This document shows, piece after piece, positions 1-6,552 of a stretch of DNA of 10,197 nt. This DNA comes from Propionibacteriaceae bacterium. GTDB lineage: Bacteria > Actinomycetota > Actinomycetes > Propionibacteriales > Propionibacteriaceae. The stretch is taken from positions 1 through 10,197 of the forward strand of contig JAGQUI010000067.1 of the NCBI GenBank assembly GCA_020438595.1, in the 5' to 3' direction. The position numbers and the translations under genes are program-made. The number at the start of each line of letters is the position of its first letter. Positions within the stretch are counted from its first letter, which is position 1. The notes below the pieces were generated by a model. It had not been told where the DNA came from. It was given only the letters and a program-made list of their open reading frames with translations, and did not search any database.

Positions 1-1
1 C

Positions 2-505
2 GACGTACCCGGCGCGAAGCTCAACGGGGTGCCGTCGCTGGCGATGATGACCGCGGGTGCGCTGAACGTGCTCGACTCCGATCCGGACGGCCTGTTCCTG
101 ATGGTCGAGGGTGGCGCGATCGACTGGGCCAACCACGCGAGCGAGAAGGGCCGGGTGCTCGAGGAGACCGGCGACTTCCTGGACGCGATCGGCGCCGTGA
201 ACAGCTGGGTGGAGACCCACTCGTCCTGGGCCGAGACCCTGCTGATCGTCACGGCCGACCATGAGTCCGGCTACCTGACCGGGGCGGGTTCGAATCCCGA
301 CTGGACCGCGATCACCGGCACCGCCGGCGCCGTCCCTGCCATGAGCTACCACTCCAGCGGGCACACCCGGCAGCTCGTCCCGCTCTTCGCGCGGGGCGCG
401 GGCGCGTCGCTGTTCACCGCCGTGGTCGAGGGGCACGACCCCGTGCGGGGCGCCTACGTCGACAACACGTCGATCGCCGCCGTGGTGGAGCGCCTGTGGC
501 CGTGA
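2..505 (+). CDS. alkaline phosphatase (PhoA type), C-terminal part, 5' end off window
   Basis: This is the C-terminal 167 codons of an alkaline phosphatase, a metal-dependent, normally exported phosphomonoesterase that releases inorganic phosphate. The frame is open from position 2, so the N-terminus, signal peptide and catalytic serine lie off the left edge. Three metal-site blocks are visible. VEGGAIDWANH (about 104-136) carries Glu, Asp and His with the same spacing as E322, D327 and H331 of E. coli PhoA. TADHES (about 251-268) supplies the Asp-His pair equivalent to D369/H370. HSSGHTRQLVPLFARG (about 350-397) supplies the last zinc-ligand His, equivalent to H412. The protein ends in RLWP with no anchor. 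It overlaps the next gene by 10 bp, suggesting translational coupling. The family call is firm; the exact subfamily is not resolved. Confidence 0.93.
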   Translation, partial: DVPGAKLNGVPSLAMMTAGALNVLDSDPDGLFLMVEGGAIDWANHASEKGRVLEETGDFLDAIGAVNSWVETHSSWAETLLIVTADHESGYLTGAGSNPDWTAITGTAGAVPAMSYHSSGHTRQLVPLFARGAGASLFTAVVEGHDPVRGAYVDNTSIAAVVERLWP

Positions 506-1281
506 TCCCGCCCTGGCGCCGCTACGTCGCGATCGGAGACTCGCTCACCGAGGGCATCGCCGACTTCGACGCGTCCGGTGAACCGGTCGGCTGGGCGGAC
601 CGGCTCGCCCAGTTCCTCGCCGATCGCGCGGCCGAACCGGTCCAGTACGCCAACCTCGCGATCCGCGGACGCCTGCTGAGGCCCATCCTCGAAGAGCAGG
701 TCGAGCCCGCCCTCGCGCTGCAGCCCGACCTGGTCTCGCTGTGGGGCGGCGGCAACGACGTGCTGCGGCCCGACGCCGACCCGGACGCCCTCACCGCAGC
801 CATCGAGGAGGCCGTGGTGAGGTTCCGCGGGATCGGTGCCGACGTGTTGATCGGGCTGGGCTTCGACGCCAAGGACTCGCCGGTGATCAGCCTCACCCGC
901 AAGCGCGTCGCGGTCTACAACATCAACCTCGTCAGCCTCGCCATGCGGCACGGCGCGCACATCGTGAACACCTGGGGCATGCGCTCGCTGCACGACTGGC
1001 GGATGTGGCACGACGATCGCCTGCACCTGAACGCGCTCGGCCACGCCCGGGTCGCGCAGGCCGCCCTGGTCGGCCTCGGGCTCGAACCCGGCTCCCCCGA
1101 CTGGGACGAGCCGCTGCCACCCGCGCCCCTGATGACCCGACGCGAGCGGCGCGACTGGAACGTCGTCTGGGCCCGCGAGCACCTCGCCCCGTGGCTGGGC
1201 CGGCGGATCCGCCGCACCTCGTCCGGCGACGGTCGCCGCGCCAAGCAGCCCACCTACCGCGAGGTGTTGCCGCGCTCCTGA
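496..1281 (+). CDS. SGNH/GDSL-family hydrolase (lipase/esterase-like)
   Basis: A 261-aa SGNH hydrolase, a serine esterase of the GDSL lipase/acylhydrolase group. All four blocks are visible: IGDSLTEG with the nucleophile Ser16, NLAIRGR (about 53-59), GGND (85-88, oxyanion Asn87), and DRLHLN (174-179) with the catalytic Asp174/His177 dyad. There is no signal peptide or membrane segment, so it is probably cytosolic, unlike the exported phosphatase before it. The start is GTG at 496, preceded by GGAG with a 5-nt spacer; a second GTG at 502 would give a GTGA overlap with the phosphatase stop. The tail (about 212-261) is rich in Arg and Trp and lies outside the catalytic fold. The substrate cannot be read from sequence. 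Coupling to a phosphatase hints at work on phosphorylated or lipid esters, but that is inference. Confidence 0.9.
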   Translation: MAVIPPWRRYVAIGDSLTEGIADFDASGEPVGWADRLAQFLADRAAEPVQYANLAIRGRLLRPILEEQVEPALALQPDLVSLWGGGNDVLRPDADPDALTAAIEEAVVRFRGIGADVLIGLGFDAKDSPVISLTRKRVAVYNINLVSLAMRHGAHIVNTWGMRSLHDWRMWHDDRLHLNALGHARVAQAALVGLGLEPGSPDWDEPLPPAPLMTRRERRDWNVVWAREHLAPWLGRRIRRTSSGDGRRAKQPTYREVLPRS

Positions 1282-1287
1282 TCGCGG

Positions 1288-1366
1288 TTGTCGCGATCCG
1301 GCCACCAGCCGAGCCTCACCCGTCACCCCCGTCACAGCAGAGGCCGAAGGCGGCCGGATCACGACA
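1288..1366 (+). repeat. 79-bp palindromic-ended intergenic repeat, copy 1
   Basis: First of two related elements filling the gap between the convergent SGNH and SRPBCC genes; it begins 6 nt after the SGNH stop. Its ends are inverted repeats: 1289-1303 (TGTCGCGATCCGGCC) pairs with 1352-1366 at 14 of 15 positions, so a transcript could fold it into a stem. The core CACCCGTCACCCCCGTCACA (1317-1336) recurs inverted, with one mismatch, in copy 2. It encodes no plausible protein. It resembles a REP or MITE-type short repeat, but no transposase or obvious target duplication is visible. It may also act as a terminator. Confidence 0.7.
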
Positions 1367-1426
1367 CGGGTGCCGGACCACTGCCACGGGTCGGAACGCC
1401 GCCGCGGACGCGAGGCATCGCGATCG

Positions 1427-1505
1427 TTGCCGCGATCCGGCCACCAGGCGGCGCGGTTGTGATGGGGGTGACGGGTGGGACGCGGAGCGTGGCCAGATCC
1501 CGACA
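1427..1505 (-). repeat. 79-bp palindromic-ended intergenic repeat, copy 2 (inverted)
   Basis: Second copy, inverted relative to copy 1 and ending 4 nt short of the SRPBCC stop codon. Its left end (1426-1447) matches the left end of copy 1 (1287-1308) at 21 of 22 positions, including CGCGATCCGGCCACCAG in both. Its core at 1458-1477 is the reverse complement of 1317-1336 with one mismatch. In both copies the distance from the first to the last GATC is exactly 66 bp. Its own ends pair imperfectly (14 of 17 positions, 1428-1444 with 1489-1505). The 60-bp spacer between copies (1367-1426) shows nothing I recognise beyond a repeated CACGGGT. Confidence 0.7.
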
Positions 1506-1509
1506 GGCG

Positions 1510-1998
1510 TCAGCCCTCGGCGAGCAGTGCGTCGATCTGGTTGGTGGCGAGCGTGATGCCCTCCTCCATGCCCATGTCGAGCACCTGCTGCAGGGCCTCG
1601 GTGGTCTCGTAGGTGGTGGTGAACGTCGCCCTGGTCCCGGTCGCGGTGGGTTCGAACGCGAACTCCGCGGCGGCGACCGGCATGCCCGGCGCGGGCGCGA
1701 ACGACTCGTCGGCGAAGAAGTCCTCGAACGTGAACCGGCTGAGCACCTCCACCTCGAGCACCCGCCAGCCGCCGTAGAACCGCTCCCCCTCGGGGCTGGT
1801 CATGTAGTAGTGCATTCGCCCACCGGGGACGAGCGAGTGCTCGACCACCGTGGACGGGAAGCCCGGCGGGCCCCAGACCCGCTCCAGCTGGCGCGGGTCG
1901 GCGTACACCTGCCAGACGCGCTCGAGCGGGGCGGCGAACTCCGCGGTGACGACCAGCGAGCGGGCGTCGAGGTCCTTCGTGATCTCGGTGACGGGCAT
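1510..1998 (-). CDS. SRPBCC / AHSA1-like (activator of Hsp90 ATPase homologue) protein
   Basis: A 162-aa protein of the SRPBCC superfamily, AHSA1-like branch: a single helix-grip domain with a hydrophobic cavity. The chosen ATG at 1998 has an AGGAGG Shine-Dalgarno site 6 nt upstream and begins 1 nt after the ArsR stop. A longer frame from 2022 would only add codons inside arsR. Family signatures are FAAPLERVWQVYADPRQLERVWGPPG split across residues 21-46, a GGWRVLEVE strand (about 76-84), and the C-terminal helix DMGMEEGITLATNQIDALL (141-159). There is no signal peptide or membrane segment. The partner ArsR gene is typical of these proteins in actinobacteria. The natural ligand and role are unknown; such pairs are often called polyketide cyclase-like or stress proteins without proof. 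Confidence 0.92.
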   Translation of the reverse strand: MPVTEITKDLDARSLVVTAEFAAPLERVWQVYADPRQLERVWGPPGFPSTVVEHSLVPGGRMHYYMTSPEGERFYGGWRVLEVEVLSRFTFEDFFADESFAPAPGMPVAAAEFAFEPTATGTRATFTTTYETTEALQQVLDMGMEEGITLATNQIDALLAEG

Positions 1999-1999
1999 A

Positions 2000-2326
2000 T
2001 CAGTCCTCCTGGATGAGTTCATCGATTCGTGCGATGCGGCCGCGCCAGATGTCCTCGAGCTCGCCGAGCATCGAGGCGACCGAACGCACCGCCTCCACGT
2101 CGCCGCTGGCCAACTGCTCGCGACCGTGTCGCCGCTTGGTCAGCAGGCCGGCCCTCTCGAGGACGGCGACGTGCTTCTGCACCGCGGCGAAGCTCATGTC
2201 GTAGCTCGCCGCGAGCGCGGTGACCGAGTGTTCTCCGGCCAGCACGCGGCGCAGGATGTCGCGCCTGGTGCGGTCGGCGAGGGCGTGGAAGAACGCGTCC
2301 GCCCGATCCTCGTCCGCCTCGATCAC
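2000..2326 (-). CDS. ArsR-family winged-helix transcriptional repressor
   Basis: A 108-aa ArsR/SmtB-type winged-helix regulator. FHALADRTRRDILRRVLAG (about 13-31) is the usual first helix pair. The recognition region SVTALAASYDMSFAAVQKHV (about 34-53) is followed by the wing ERAGLLTKRRHGREQ. It contains no cysteine and no ELCVCDL-type metal site, so it probably does not sense metal by the classical ArsR mechanism. The GTG at 2326 is chosen because a promoter places transcription at about that base, implying a leaderless mRNA; a longer in-frame TTG start at 2341 would lie inside the -10/operator region. It is co-transcribed with the SRPBCC gene 1 nt downstream. A palindrome in its promoter points to autoregulation. 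The effector is unknown. Confidence 0.9.
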   Translation of the reverse strand: MIEADEDRADAFFHALADRTRRDILRRVLAGEHSVTALAASYDMSFAAVQKHVAVLERAGLLTKRRHGREQLASGDVEAVRSVASMLGELEDIWRGRIARIDELIQED

Positions 2327-2332
2327 CTGCCT

Positions 2333-2363
2333 AACATACAACTGATTGGTTGTACGTTGTCAA
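2333..2363 (-). promoter_or_regulatory. promoter of the arsR-SRPBCC operon
   Basis: On the - strand a perfect -35 box TTGACA (2363-2358) is followed after 19 nt by TATGTT (2338-2333; 4 of 6 to consensus). An alternative -10 with a 17-nt spacer, TGTATG (2340-2335), is weaker. Either places the start of transcription within a few bases of the GTG at 2326, consistent with a leaderless mRNA. Confidence 0.6.
2337..2354. promoter_or_regulatory. palindromic operator, probably for the adjacent ArsR
   Basis: TACAAC-N6-GTTGTA is a perfect inverted repeat with 6-bp arms. It sits between the -35 and -10 boxes of the arsR promoter and touches the -10. This position would block RNA polymerase when bound. 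The size and symmetry fit ArsR-family dimers. Binding by this ArsR is inferred from position, not shown. Confidence 0.65.
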
Positions 2364-2414
2364 GAGCGCTCCTCCGCTCCGTGGCGTCGAACCTGAGCTG
2401 CCGCTGTGACTTGG

Positions 2415-2420
2415 CACAAT
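2415..2420 (+). promoter_or_regulatory. -10-like box of murT, leaderless start
   Basis: CACAAT (4 of 6 to TATAAT) ends 6 nt before the ATG at 2427, the usual spacing for a leaderless actinobacterial mRNA. The best -35 candidate is weak: CTGAGC at 2393-2398 with a 16-nt spacer. No Shine-Dalgarno sequence precedes the ATG, which agrees with leaderless translation. Confidence 0.45.
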
Positions 2421-2426
2421 GGGCGC

Positions 2427-3725
2427 ATGCCGACCACCCTGAGCAGGCCCGCGCAGCCTGCGTCCCTGACCCGGGCCGAACGGCTGCGCCTGTGGGCGGC
2501 CATCCGGGTCGGCGACGTCGCCGCGCTCGCGTCCCGGCTGGCCGGACGGGGCTCCGGCGCGTCCATCCGCGGCCAGGTGCTCACCCGGCTCGACCCGGAC
2601 GCGTTCTCCGACCTGCTCCAGGGCCATCGCGTCCTGGCGGTCTCGGGCACCAACGGCAAGACCACCACCACCCACCTGCTCGCCGCAGCGGTGGAGGCCG
2701 GGCTCGGCGCGGACGCCGGCCGCCTGGTCACCAACGCCGACGGCGCCAACCTGCACTACGGCATCGCGTCCGCGCTCAGCCAGCGGCCGAAGGCCGACAT
2801 CGCCGTGCTCGAGACCGACGAACGGGTGGTCTCGGACATGATCGCTCACGCCCGCCCCGAGGTACTCGTGCTGCTGAACTTCAGCCGCGACCAGCTCGAC
2901 CGCCACCACGAGATCAAGGCGCTCGGCCGGTCGTGGCGGGTGGCGCTCGAGGCCGCCGGCGAACTCGGCCCGACGATCATCGCGAACGCCTGCGACCCGC
3001 TGGTGGCCTGGTCGGCCGGCACGGCGGCGAACGTCATCTGGGTGGAGACCGCCACCGTGTGGAGTGCGGACGGGGCGCTCTGCCCGGCGTGTGGCGCCCT
3101 GCTGCGCCGCATCCCCACCGACGGGCGTGACCGCTGGGACTGCCCCGGCTGCGAGCTCACCCAACCGGAGGCCGGCTACCGGGTGGACGGCGAGCGGATC
3201 GTGCTGCCGAACGGGAAGATGGTGCACCCGGACCTGCAGGTGCCCGGCTCGTTCAACGTCTCCAACGCCGCCTGCGCGCTGGCCGCCGCCGTCGAGTTCG
3301 GCGTCCCGGTGCCGGACGCGCTGGCCGGCATGCACACGGTCACCTCCCCCGCCGGACGGTTCGCCACCACGCACTTCGGCCGCACCCGGGCGCGGCTGCT
3401 GCTGGCGAAGAACCCCGCCGGCTGGGCCGAGGCGCTGCCCCTGGCCACATCCGACCCGGTGATCCTGGCGATCGACTCGGTCGCTGCGGACGGCAAGGAC
3501 GTCTCCTGGCTGTGGGACGTGGAGTACGAGCAACTGGCCGGACGCCTGGTGGTCTGCACGGGCCCGCGCGCCCAGGACCTGGCCGTCCGGCTGAGCTACG
3601 CCGGGGTGGAGCACGAGGTCGAACCCGACCTGCGGGCGGCGCTCGGCGAGCGCGACCTGCCCGTGGACGTGATCGCCACCTACACCCCGTTCCAGAGGCT
3701 GCTGAAGATGGCGGGGCTGCGATGA
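2427..3725 (+). CDS. murT: lipid II isoglutaminyl synthase, Mur-ligase-like subunit MurT
   Basis: A 432-aa MurT, which with GatD converts the alpha-carboxyl of D-glutamate in the lipid II stem peptide to D-isoglutamine, using ATP and glutamine in the cytoplasm. The Mur-ligase middle domain shows the ATP loop GTNGKTTTT (74-82) and the LLNFSRDQLDR block (149-159). A Cys4 zinc ribbon typical of MurT is inserted at C219-x2-C222 and C239-x2-C242. The C-terminal DUF1727 domain carries NPAGW and DGKDVSWLWD (about 356-364), the segment that supplies an acidic residue to the GatD active site in characterised complexes. The ATG at 2427 is preferred over GTG 2406, because a -10-like box sits 6 nt before it and lies within the longer frame. 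The stop overlaps the gatD start as ATGA. Confidence 0.95.
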   Translation: MPTTLSRPAQPASLTRAERLRLWAAIRVGDVAALASRLAGRGSGASIRGQVLTRLDPDAFSDLLQGHRVLAVSGTNGKTTTTHLLAAAVEAGLGADAGRLVTNADGANLHYGIASALSQRPKADIAVLETDERVVSDMIAHARPEVLVLLNFSRDQLDRHHEIKALGRSWRVALEAAGELGPTIIANACDPLVAWSAGTAANVIWVETATVWSADGALCPACGALLRRIPTDGRDRWDCPGCELTQPEAGYRVDGERIVLPNGKMVHPDLQVPGSFNVSNAACALAAAVEFGVPVPDALAGMHTVTSPAGRFATTHFGRTRARLLLAKNPAGWAEALPLATSDPVILAIDSVAADGKDVSWLWDVEYEQLAGRLVVCTGPRAQDLAVRLSYAGVEHEVEPDLRAALGERDLPVDVIATYTPFQRLLKMAGLR

Positions 3726-4450
3726 AGCCGGTCGAGATCGTCCTGGTCTACCAGTCGCTGCTGGGCATCTACGGCGACCGGGGCAACGCGATGGTGCTGC
3801 GGCAGCGGCTCGCCTGGCGCGGGATCGAAGCGGTGCTCACCGAGGTCGACCCGGGCGACGAGGTGCCGTCCACGGGGGCGGTGTACCTGCTCGGCGGTGG
3901 CGAGGACGCGGCGCAGATCTCGGCCGTCCGCGCGCTGAAGGCCGACGGCCACCTGTTCGAGGCGATCGAGGCCGGCGCGGTGCTGTTCGCGGTGTGCGCG
4001 GGCTACCAGATCGTCGGGAAGACCTTCACCGTCGGCGAGCACGACGAGGTGATCCAGGGGCTCGGCCTGCTCGACGTGGAGACGCGCCGGGGGCCGGAGC
4101 GTGCGGTCGGCGAGGTGCTCAGCGCGTGGACGCGTCCGGACGGCACCGAGAGCCTGGTCACCGGTTTCGAGAACCACGGCGGCTTCACCTACCTCGGTGC
4201 GGACGCCGAGCCGCTCGCCCGGATGGAGATCGGCGTCGGCAACTGCGGGGACGGCACCGACGGCGCCGTCCAGGGCAACGTGCTCGGCATCTATCCGCAC
4301 GGCCCGATCCTGGCCCGCAATCCCGAACTCGCCGACCACCTCCTGGAGCGCGCGCTCGGCCGCGAGCTGGACCCGCTGCCCAACCCCGAGCTGGACGAGC
4401 TCCGCCGCCAGCGCATCGCCGCCGTCCGCAAGGCCGGCCTGCGCCGCTGA
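3722..4450 (+). CDS. gatD: lipid II isoglutaminyl synthase, glutaminase subunit GatD
   Basis: A 242-aa class I glutamine amidotransferase (CobB/CobQ-like) that hydrolyses glutamine and passes ammonia to MurT. The nucleophile is Cys92 in LFAVCAGYQIVG, and the catalytic histidine is His193 in YPHGPILARNP. YLLGGGEDAAQ (55-65) and FENHGGFTYLG (149-159) are further family blocks. Arg127 in PERAVGEV lies where GatD proteins have a substrate-binding arginine. The frame is open upstream to 3512, but that part is a shadow of murT; the ATG at 3722 overlaps the murT stop by 4 bp and starts the conserved fold. Length and all catalytic residues are normal. The coupling suits subunits needed in equal amounts. 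Orthologues are usually essential or required for normal wall cross-linking. Confidence 0.95.
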   Translation: MKPVEIVLVYQSLLGIYGDRGNAMVLRQRLAWRGIEAVLTEVDPGDEVPSTGAVYLLGGGEDAAQISAVRALKADGHLFEAIEAGAVLFAVCAGYQIVGKTFTVGEHDEVIQGLGLLDVETRRGPERAVGEVLSAWTRPDGTESLVTGFENHGGFTYLGADAEPLARMEIGVGNCGDGTDGAVQGNVLGIYPHGPILARNPELADHLLERALGRELDPLPNPELDELRRQRIAAVRKAGLRR

Positions 4451-4482
4451 CCCGGCCCGTCGCGCCCCCTGACTGCCCGCTT

Positions 4483-4542
4483 CGCTACAGCTACGCGAGG
4501 ACGCTACCCAAGTACGGGTAGCGTCCCGGACCAGCTGTAGCG
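4483..4542. terminator. nested hairpin between convergent gatD and tetR
   Basis: The outer arms CGCTACAGCT (4483-4492) and AGCTGTAGCG (4533-4542) are perfect complements. The inner arms GGACGCTACCC (4499-4509) and GGGTAGCGTCC (4516-4526) are also perfect, with a 6-nt loop. The two stems are separated by 6-nt stretches on each side, giving a symmetric internal loop. It lies 32 nt after the gatD stop and 11 nt beyond the tetR stop, so it can fold on transcripts from both sides. There is no T-tract, as is common in actinobacteria. A bidirectional terminator is the simplest reading. Confidence 0.7.
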
Positions 4543-4553
4543 GAGCTGGGGGG

Positions 4554-5108
4554 TCAGGCGGAGAGGCCGCCGAAGAAGATGTCGAGCAGGTCGGTGACGG
4601 TATCGGCGTCGGCGGTGTCGCCGGCCCCGGGCGGGGCGAAGAACGGGTAGAGCATGCCGAGCAGGATCCACACCACGCGGGACGGGTCCTTGGCGACGAA
4701 CTCGCCGGACGCCACCCCGTCCGCCACGAGCTGCTGCAGCGGGCCGATGAACCGGTCGCGGTAGGCGGACGCGAAGGACGCCCGCTGCTCGGGTTCCAGC
4801 TGGCCCACGTCGTGCATGGCCAGCCGCATGATCGCCCTGCGCTCGACGGGCAGCGCGAAGAGGTGCTGCACCAGCCAGCGCAGCCGGGCCTCGCCGTCCC
4901 CGTGGTCGGCGCTGGCCTCGACCACCCCGGCGATCTCGTCGAGGTAGCCGGTGAACACCGCGTTCAGCACGTCGGACTTGCCGGCGAAGTGGTAGTAGAG
5001 CGCCGCCTTGGTGATGCCGCACGCCTCGGCGATCTCGCGCATCGCCACGCCCTCGTACCCCCGGGCGACGAACAGGCCGGTCGCCGTGGCCAGGATCCGC
5101 TCACGCAT
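4554..5108 (-). CDS. TetR-family transcriptional regulator
   Basis: A 184-aa TetR repressor, probably of the adjacent MFS exporter. The N-terminal DNA-binding domain reads RERILATATGLFVARGYEGVAMREIAEACGITKAALYYHFAGKSDVL in sections over residues 2-48, with the recognition helix around TKAALYYHF (33-41). The C-terminal part (about 60-184) is the ligand-binding and dimerisation domain and is too variable to name a ligand. The ATG at 5108 is chosen because GGAGG lies 6 nt upstream; a GTG at 5123 would add five residues. It starts 8 bp inside the end of the exporter gene, so the two are translationally coupled. The exporter-first order means the regulator depends on the exporter promoter, where a matching palindrome is found, suggesting negative autoregulation. 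Confidence 0.93.
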   Translation of the reverse strand: MRERILATATGLFVARGYEGVAMREIAEACGITKAALYYHFAGKSDVLNAVFTGYLDEIAGVVEASADHGDGEARLRWLVQHLFALPVERRAIMRLAMHDVGQLEPEQRASFASAYRDRFIGPLQQLVADGVASGEFVAKDPSRVVWILLGMLYPFFAPPGAGDTADADTVTDLLDIFFGGLSA

Positions 5109-6513
5109 GCGCGGCCTCCGCACTGCCCTGACCGTGGCCCTCCGCGGGTCGCGCCTCGGCCTCCCGCGACTTCAGGAACATGGCCGCGACGAGCAGCAAC
5201 GCCGAGAGCACCCCGACCATCGCGAACGCCGCGTCGTAGCCGGCCGCGCCCGCCGCGGACGCCGCCACCGCGCCCACCACGGCACTGCCGAGCAGCTGGC
5301 CCGTGCTCGTGAAAGTGGTGACCAGGCCCTGCGCGGCCGAGCGCTCCGCCGCGGTGGTCTCGTTCAGCGTCACGTACCGGACCGGCGCCCCCAGCAGCGC
5401 CGAGAGGCCCAGCCCGATCAGCAGCCCCGAGACGATGAACATCGCCAGCGAGGACGAGGTCTGGCTGAGCAGGACCATGCCGACAGCCAGTACCGCGACG
5501 CCGGCCATGATCACGGTCCGCGAGCCGAGCCGGTCGAGCAGGCGCCCGGCGAGTGGCGAACCGACCGCCATCGCCGCCACCACCGGCATCAGCAGGTAGC
5601 TGCCCACGGACGCCGAGACCCCCAGGGACGCGACAGCCAGCGTCGGCATGAACACCAGGCTGGCCTCGCCCAGGCCGGCACCGGCGGTGAGCACGAAGCC
5701 CAGCCGCAGCTGCCGGCGCGCGAACAGGGCGATCGGGAACACCGGGTTCGCCGCGACGCGCTCCACCCGCACCAGCACCAGCCAGGCCACGACCGAGACG
5801 ACCAGCCACGGCCACACGTCCGGGCTGATCAGGCTCGCCCAGAAGTTCCCGGTGTCGATGGCGCCGAGGCCGTACGCGAGCGACCCCAGCGCCACGGCCA
5901 GCGCGGTCATGCCGGCCCAGTCGAAGCCGCCGGCGTCCGCCACCCGGTGGTGCGGCAGCAGGCGCCAGGCCAGCACGACCACGACAGCGGCGACGGGCAG
6001 GTTGATCAGGAAGAGCCACTGCCAGCCGAACGGCAGCAGCACGCCACCGATGATCGGGCCGATGATGAACGCCAGCCCGAACACGGCGCCGATCATGCCG
6101 AGCGCGCCGCCCCGCTTCTCGGGCGGGAAGGTGTCGCCGATCACGGCGCTCGCGACCGGGAAGATGCCACCCGCGCCGAGGCCCTGCACCCCGCGGCCGA
6201 GGATCAGTAGCCAGAACGCGCCGGAGCCGTGGGAGAACGCGACGACGAGCGAGCCGACGGCGAACAGCGCCACGTCGAGGATGTAGACCGCGCGCCGGCC
6301 GAAGAAGTCGCTGAGCTTCGCCATCAGCGGGGTGCCGATCAGGTTCGCCAGCACGTACGCGCTGAACACCCACGAGGTGGCCCGGGCGTCCAGGCCGAAC
6401 TCCGCCCGGATCGCGGGCAGCGCGGGCCCCACGATCGCGATGTCGAGCGCCCCCATCAGCACGCCCACGAACAGGACGCCGAGGAGGCGATTGCGCTGTT
6501 TGTCGTCCACCAT
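5101..6513 (-). CDS. MFS multidrug exporter, DHA2 (14-TMS, EmrB/QacA-like) type
   Basis: A 470-aa major facilitator of the drug:H+ antiporter-2 group, an inner-membrane exporter. Signatures in order: the first-helix motif LDIAIVGPALPAI (23-35, acidic Asp24), motif A GTPLMAKLSDFFGRR (60-74), motif B LILGRGVQGLGAGG (103-116, Arg107) and motif C GAVFGLAFIIGPIIGG (142-157). The many hydrophobic stretches and the length fit 14 helices. The last 25 or so residues are a charged, Ala/Gly-rich cytoplasmic tail. The ATG at 6513 has AAGGAG only 1 nt upstream; the next codon but one boundary offers GTG 6510 with a 4-nt spacer, which may be the true start. The substrate is unknown. The coupled TetR gene and upstream palindrome suggest drug- or metabolite-induced expression. 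Confidence 0.92.
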   Translation of the reverse strand: MVDDKQRNRLLGVLFVGVLMGALDIAIVGPALPAIRAEFGLDARATSWVFSAYVLANLIGTPLMAKLSDFFGRRAVYILDVALFAVGSLVVAFSHGSGAFWLLILGRGVQGLGAGGIFPVASAVIGDTFPPEKRGGALGMIGAVFGLAFIIGPIIGGVLLPFGWQWLFLINLPVAAVVVVLAWRLLPHHRVADAGGFDWAGMTALAVALGSLAYGLGAIDTGNFWASLISPDVWPWLVVSVVAWLVLVRVERVAANPVFPIALFARRQLRLGFVLTAGAGLGEASLVFMPTLAVASLGVSASVGSYLLMPVVAAMAVGSPLAGRLLDRLGSRTVIMAGVAVLAVGMVLLSQTSSSLAMFIVSGLLIGLGLSALLGAPVRYVTLNETTAAERSAAQGLVTTFTSTGQLLGSAVVGAVAASAAGAAGYDAAFAMVGVLSALLLVAAMFLKSREAEARPAEGHGQGSAEAAHA

Positions 6514-6521
6514 GCTCCTTA

Positions 6522-6537
6522 CTTACCGGTCGGTAAG
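6522..6537. promoter_or_regulatory. TetR-type palindromic operator
   Basis: CTTACCG-GT-CGGTAAG is a perfect inverted repeat with 7-bp arms, 8 bp before the MFS ATG. The sequence and compact symmetry are typical of TetR-family operators in actinobacteria. The nearest TetR gene is the second gene of this operon, so autoregulation is the natural reading. It overlaps the AAGGAG ribosome-site region on its exporter side, so bound repressor would sit at or just after the transcription start. Confidence 0.75.
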
Positions 6538-6552
6538 GAGTGTAGCGCGCCC

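Noticed and set aside
454..1362. 302-codon frame antisense to the SGNH gene
   Set aside because: Low-complexity translation, and it starts inside repeat copy 1. The similarity of its first residues to a + strand frame near 1430 comes from the inverted DNA repeat, not from shared protein.
1288..1505. CRISPR-like or attachment-site reading of the repeats
   Set aside because: Only two copies, inverted to each other, and no cas genes, integrase or tRNA nearby.
1288..2016. 242-codon + strand frame across the repeats and antisense to the SRPBCC gene
   Set aside because: Shadow of the SRPBCC gene with no domain signature; the repeat part is non-coding in appearance.
2331..3614. 427-codon frame antisense to murT
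   Set aside because: No recognisable domain and typical GC-shadow composition; murT on the + strand carries the full set of conserved motifs.
3512..3721. 70-codon N-terminal extension of gatD
   Set aside because: It lies in an alternative frame of murT, is Arg/Gly/Pro-rich, and the ATG at 3722 overlaps the murT stop exactly where the conserved fold begins.
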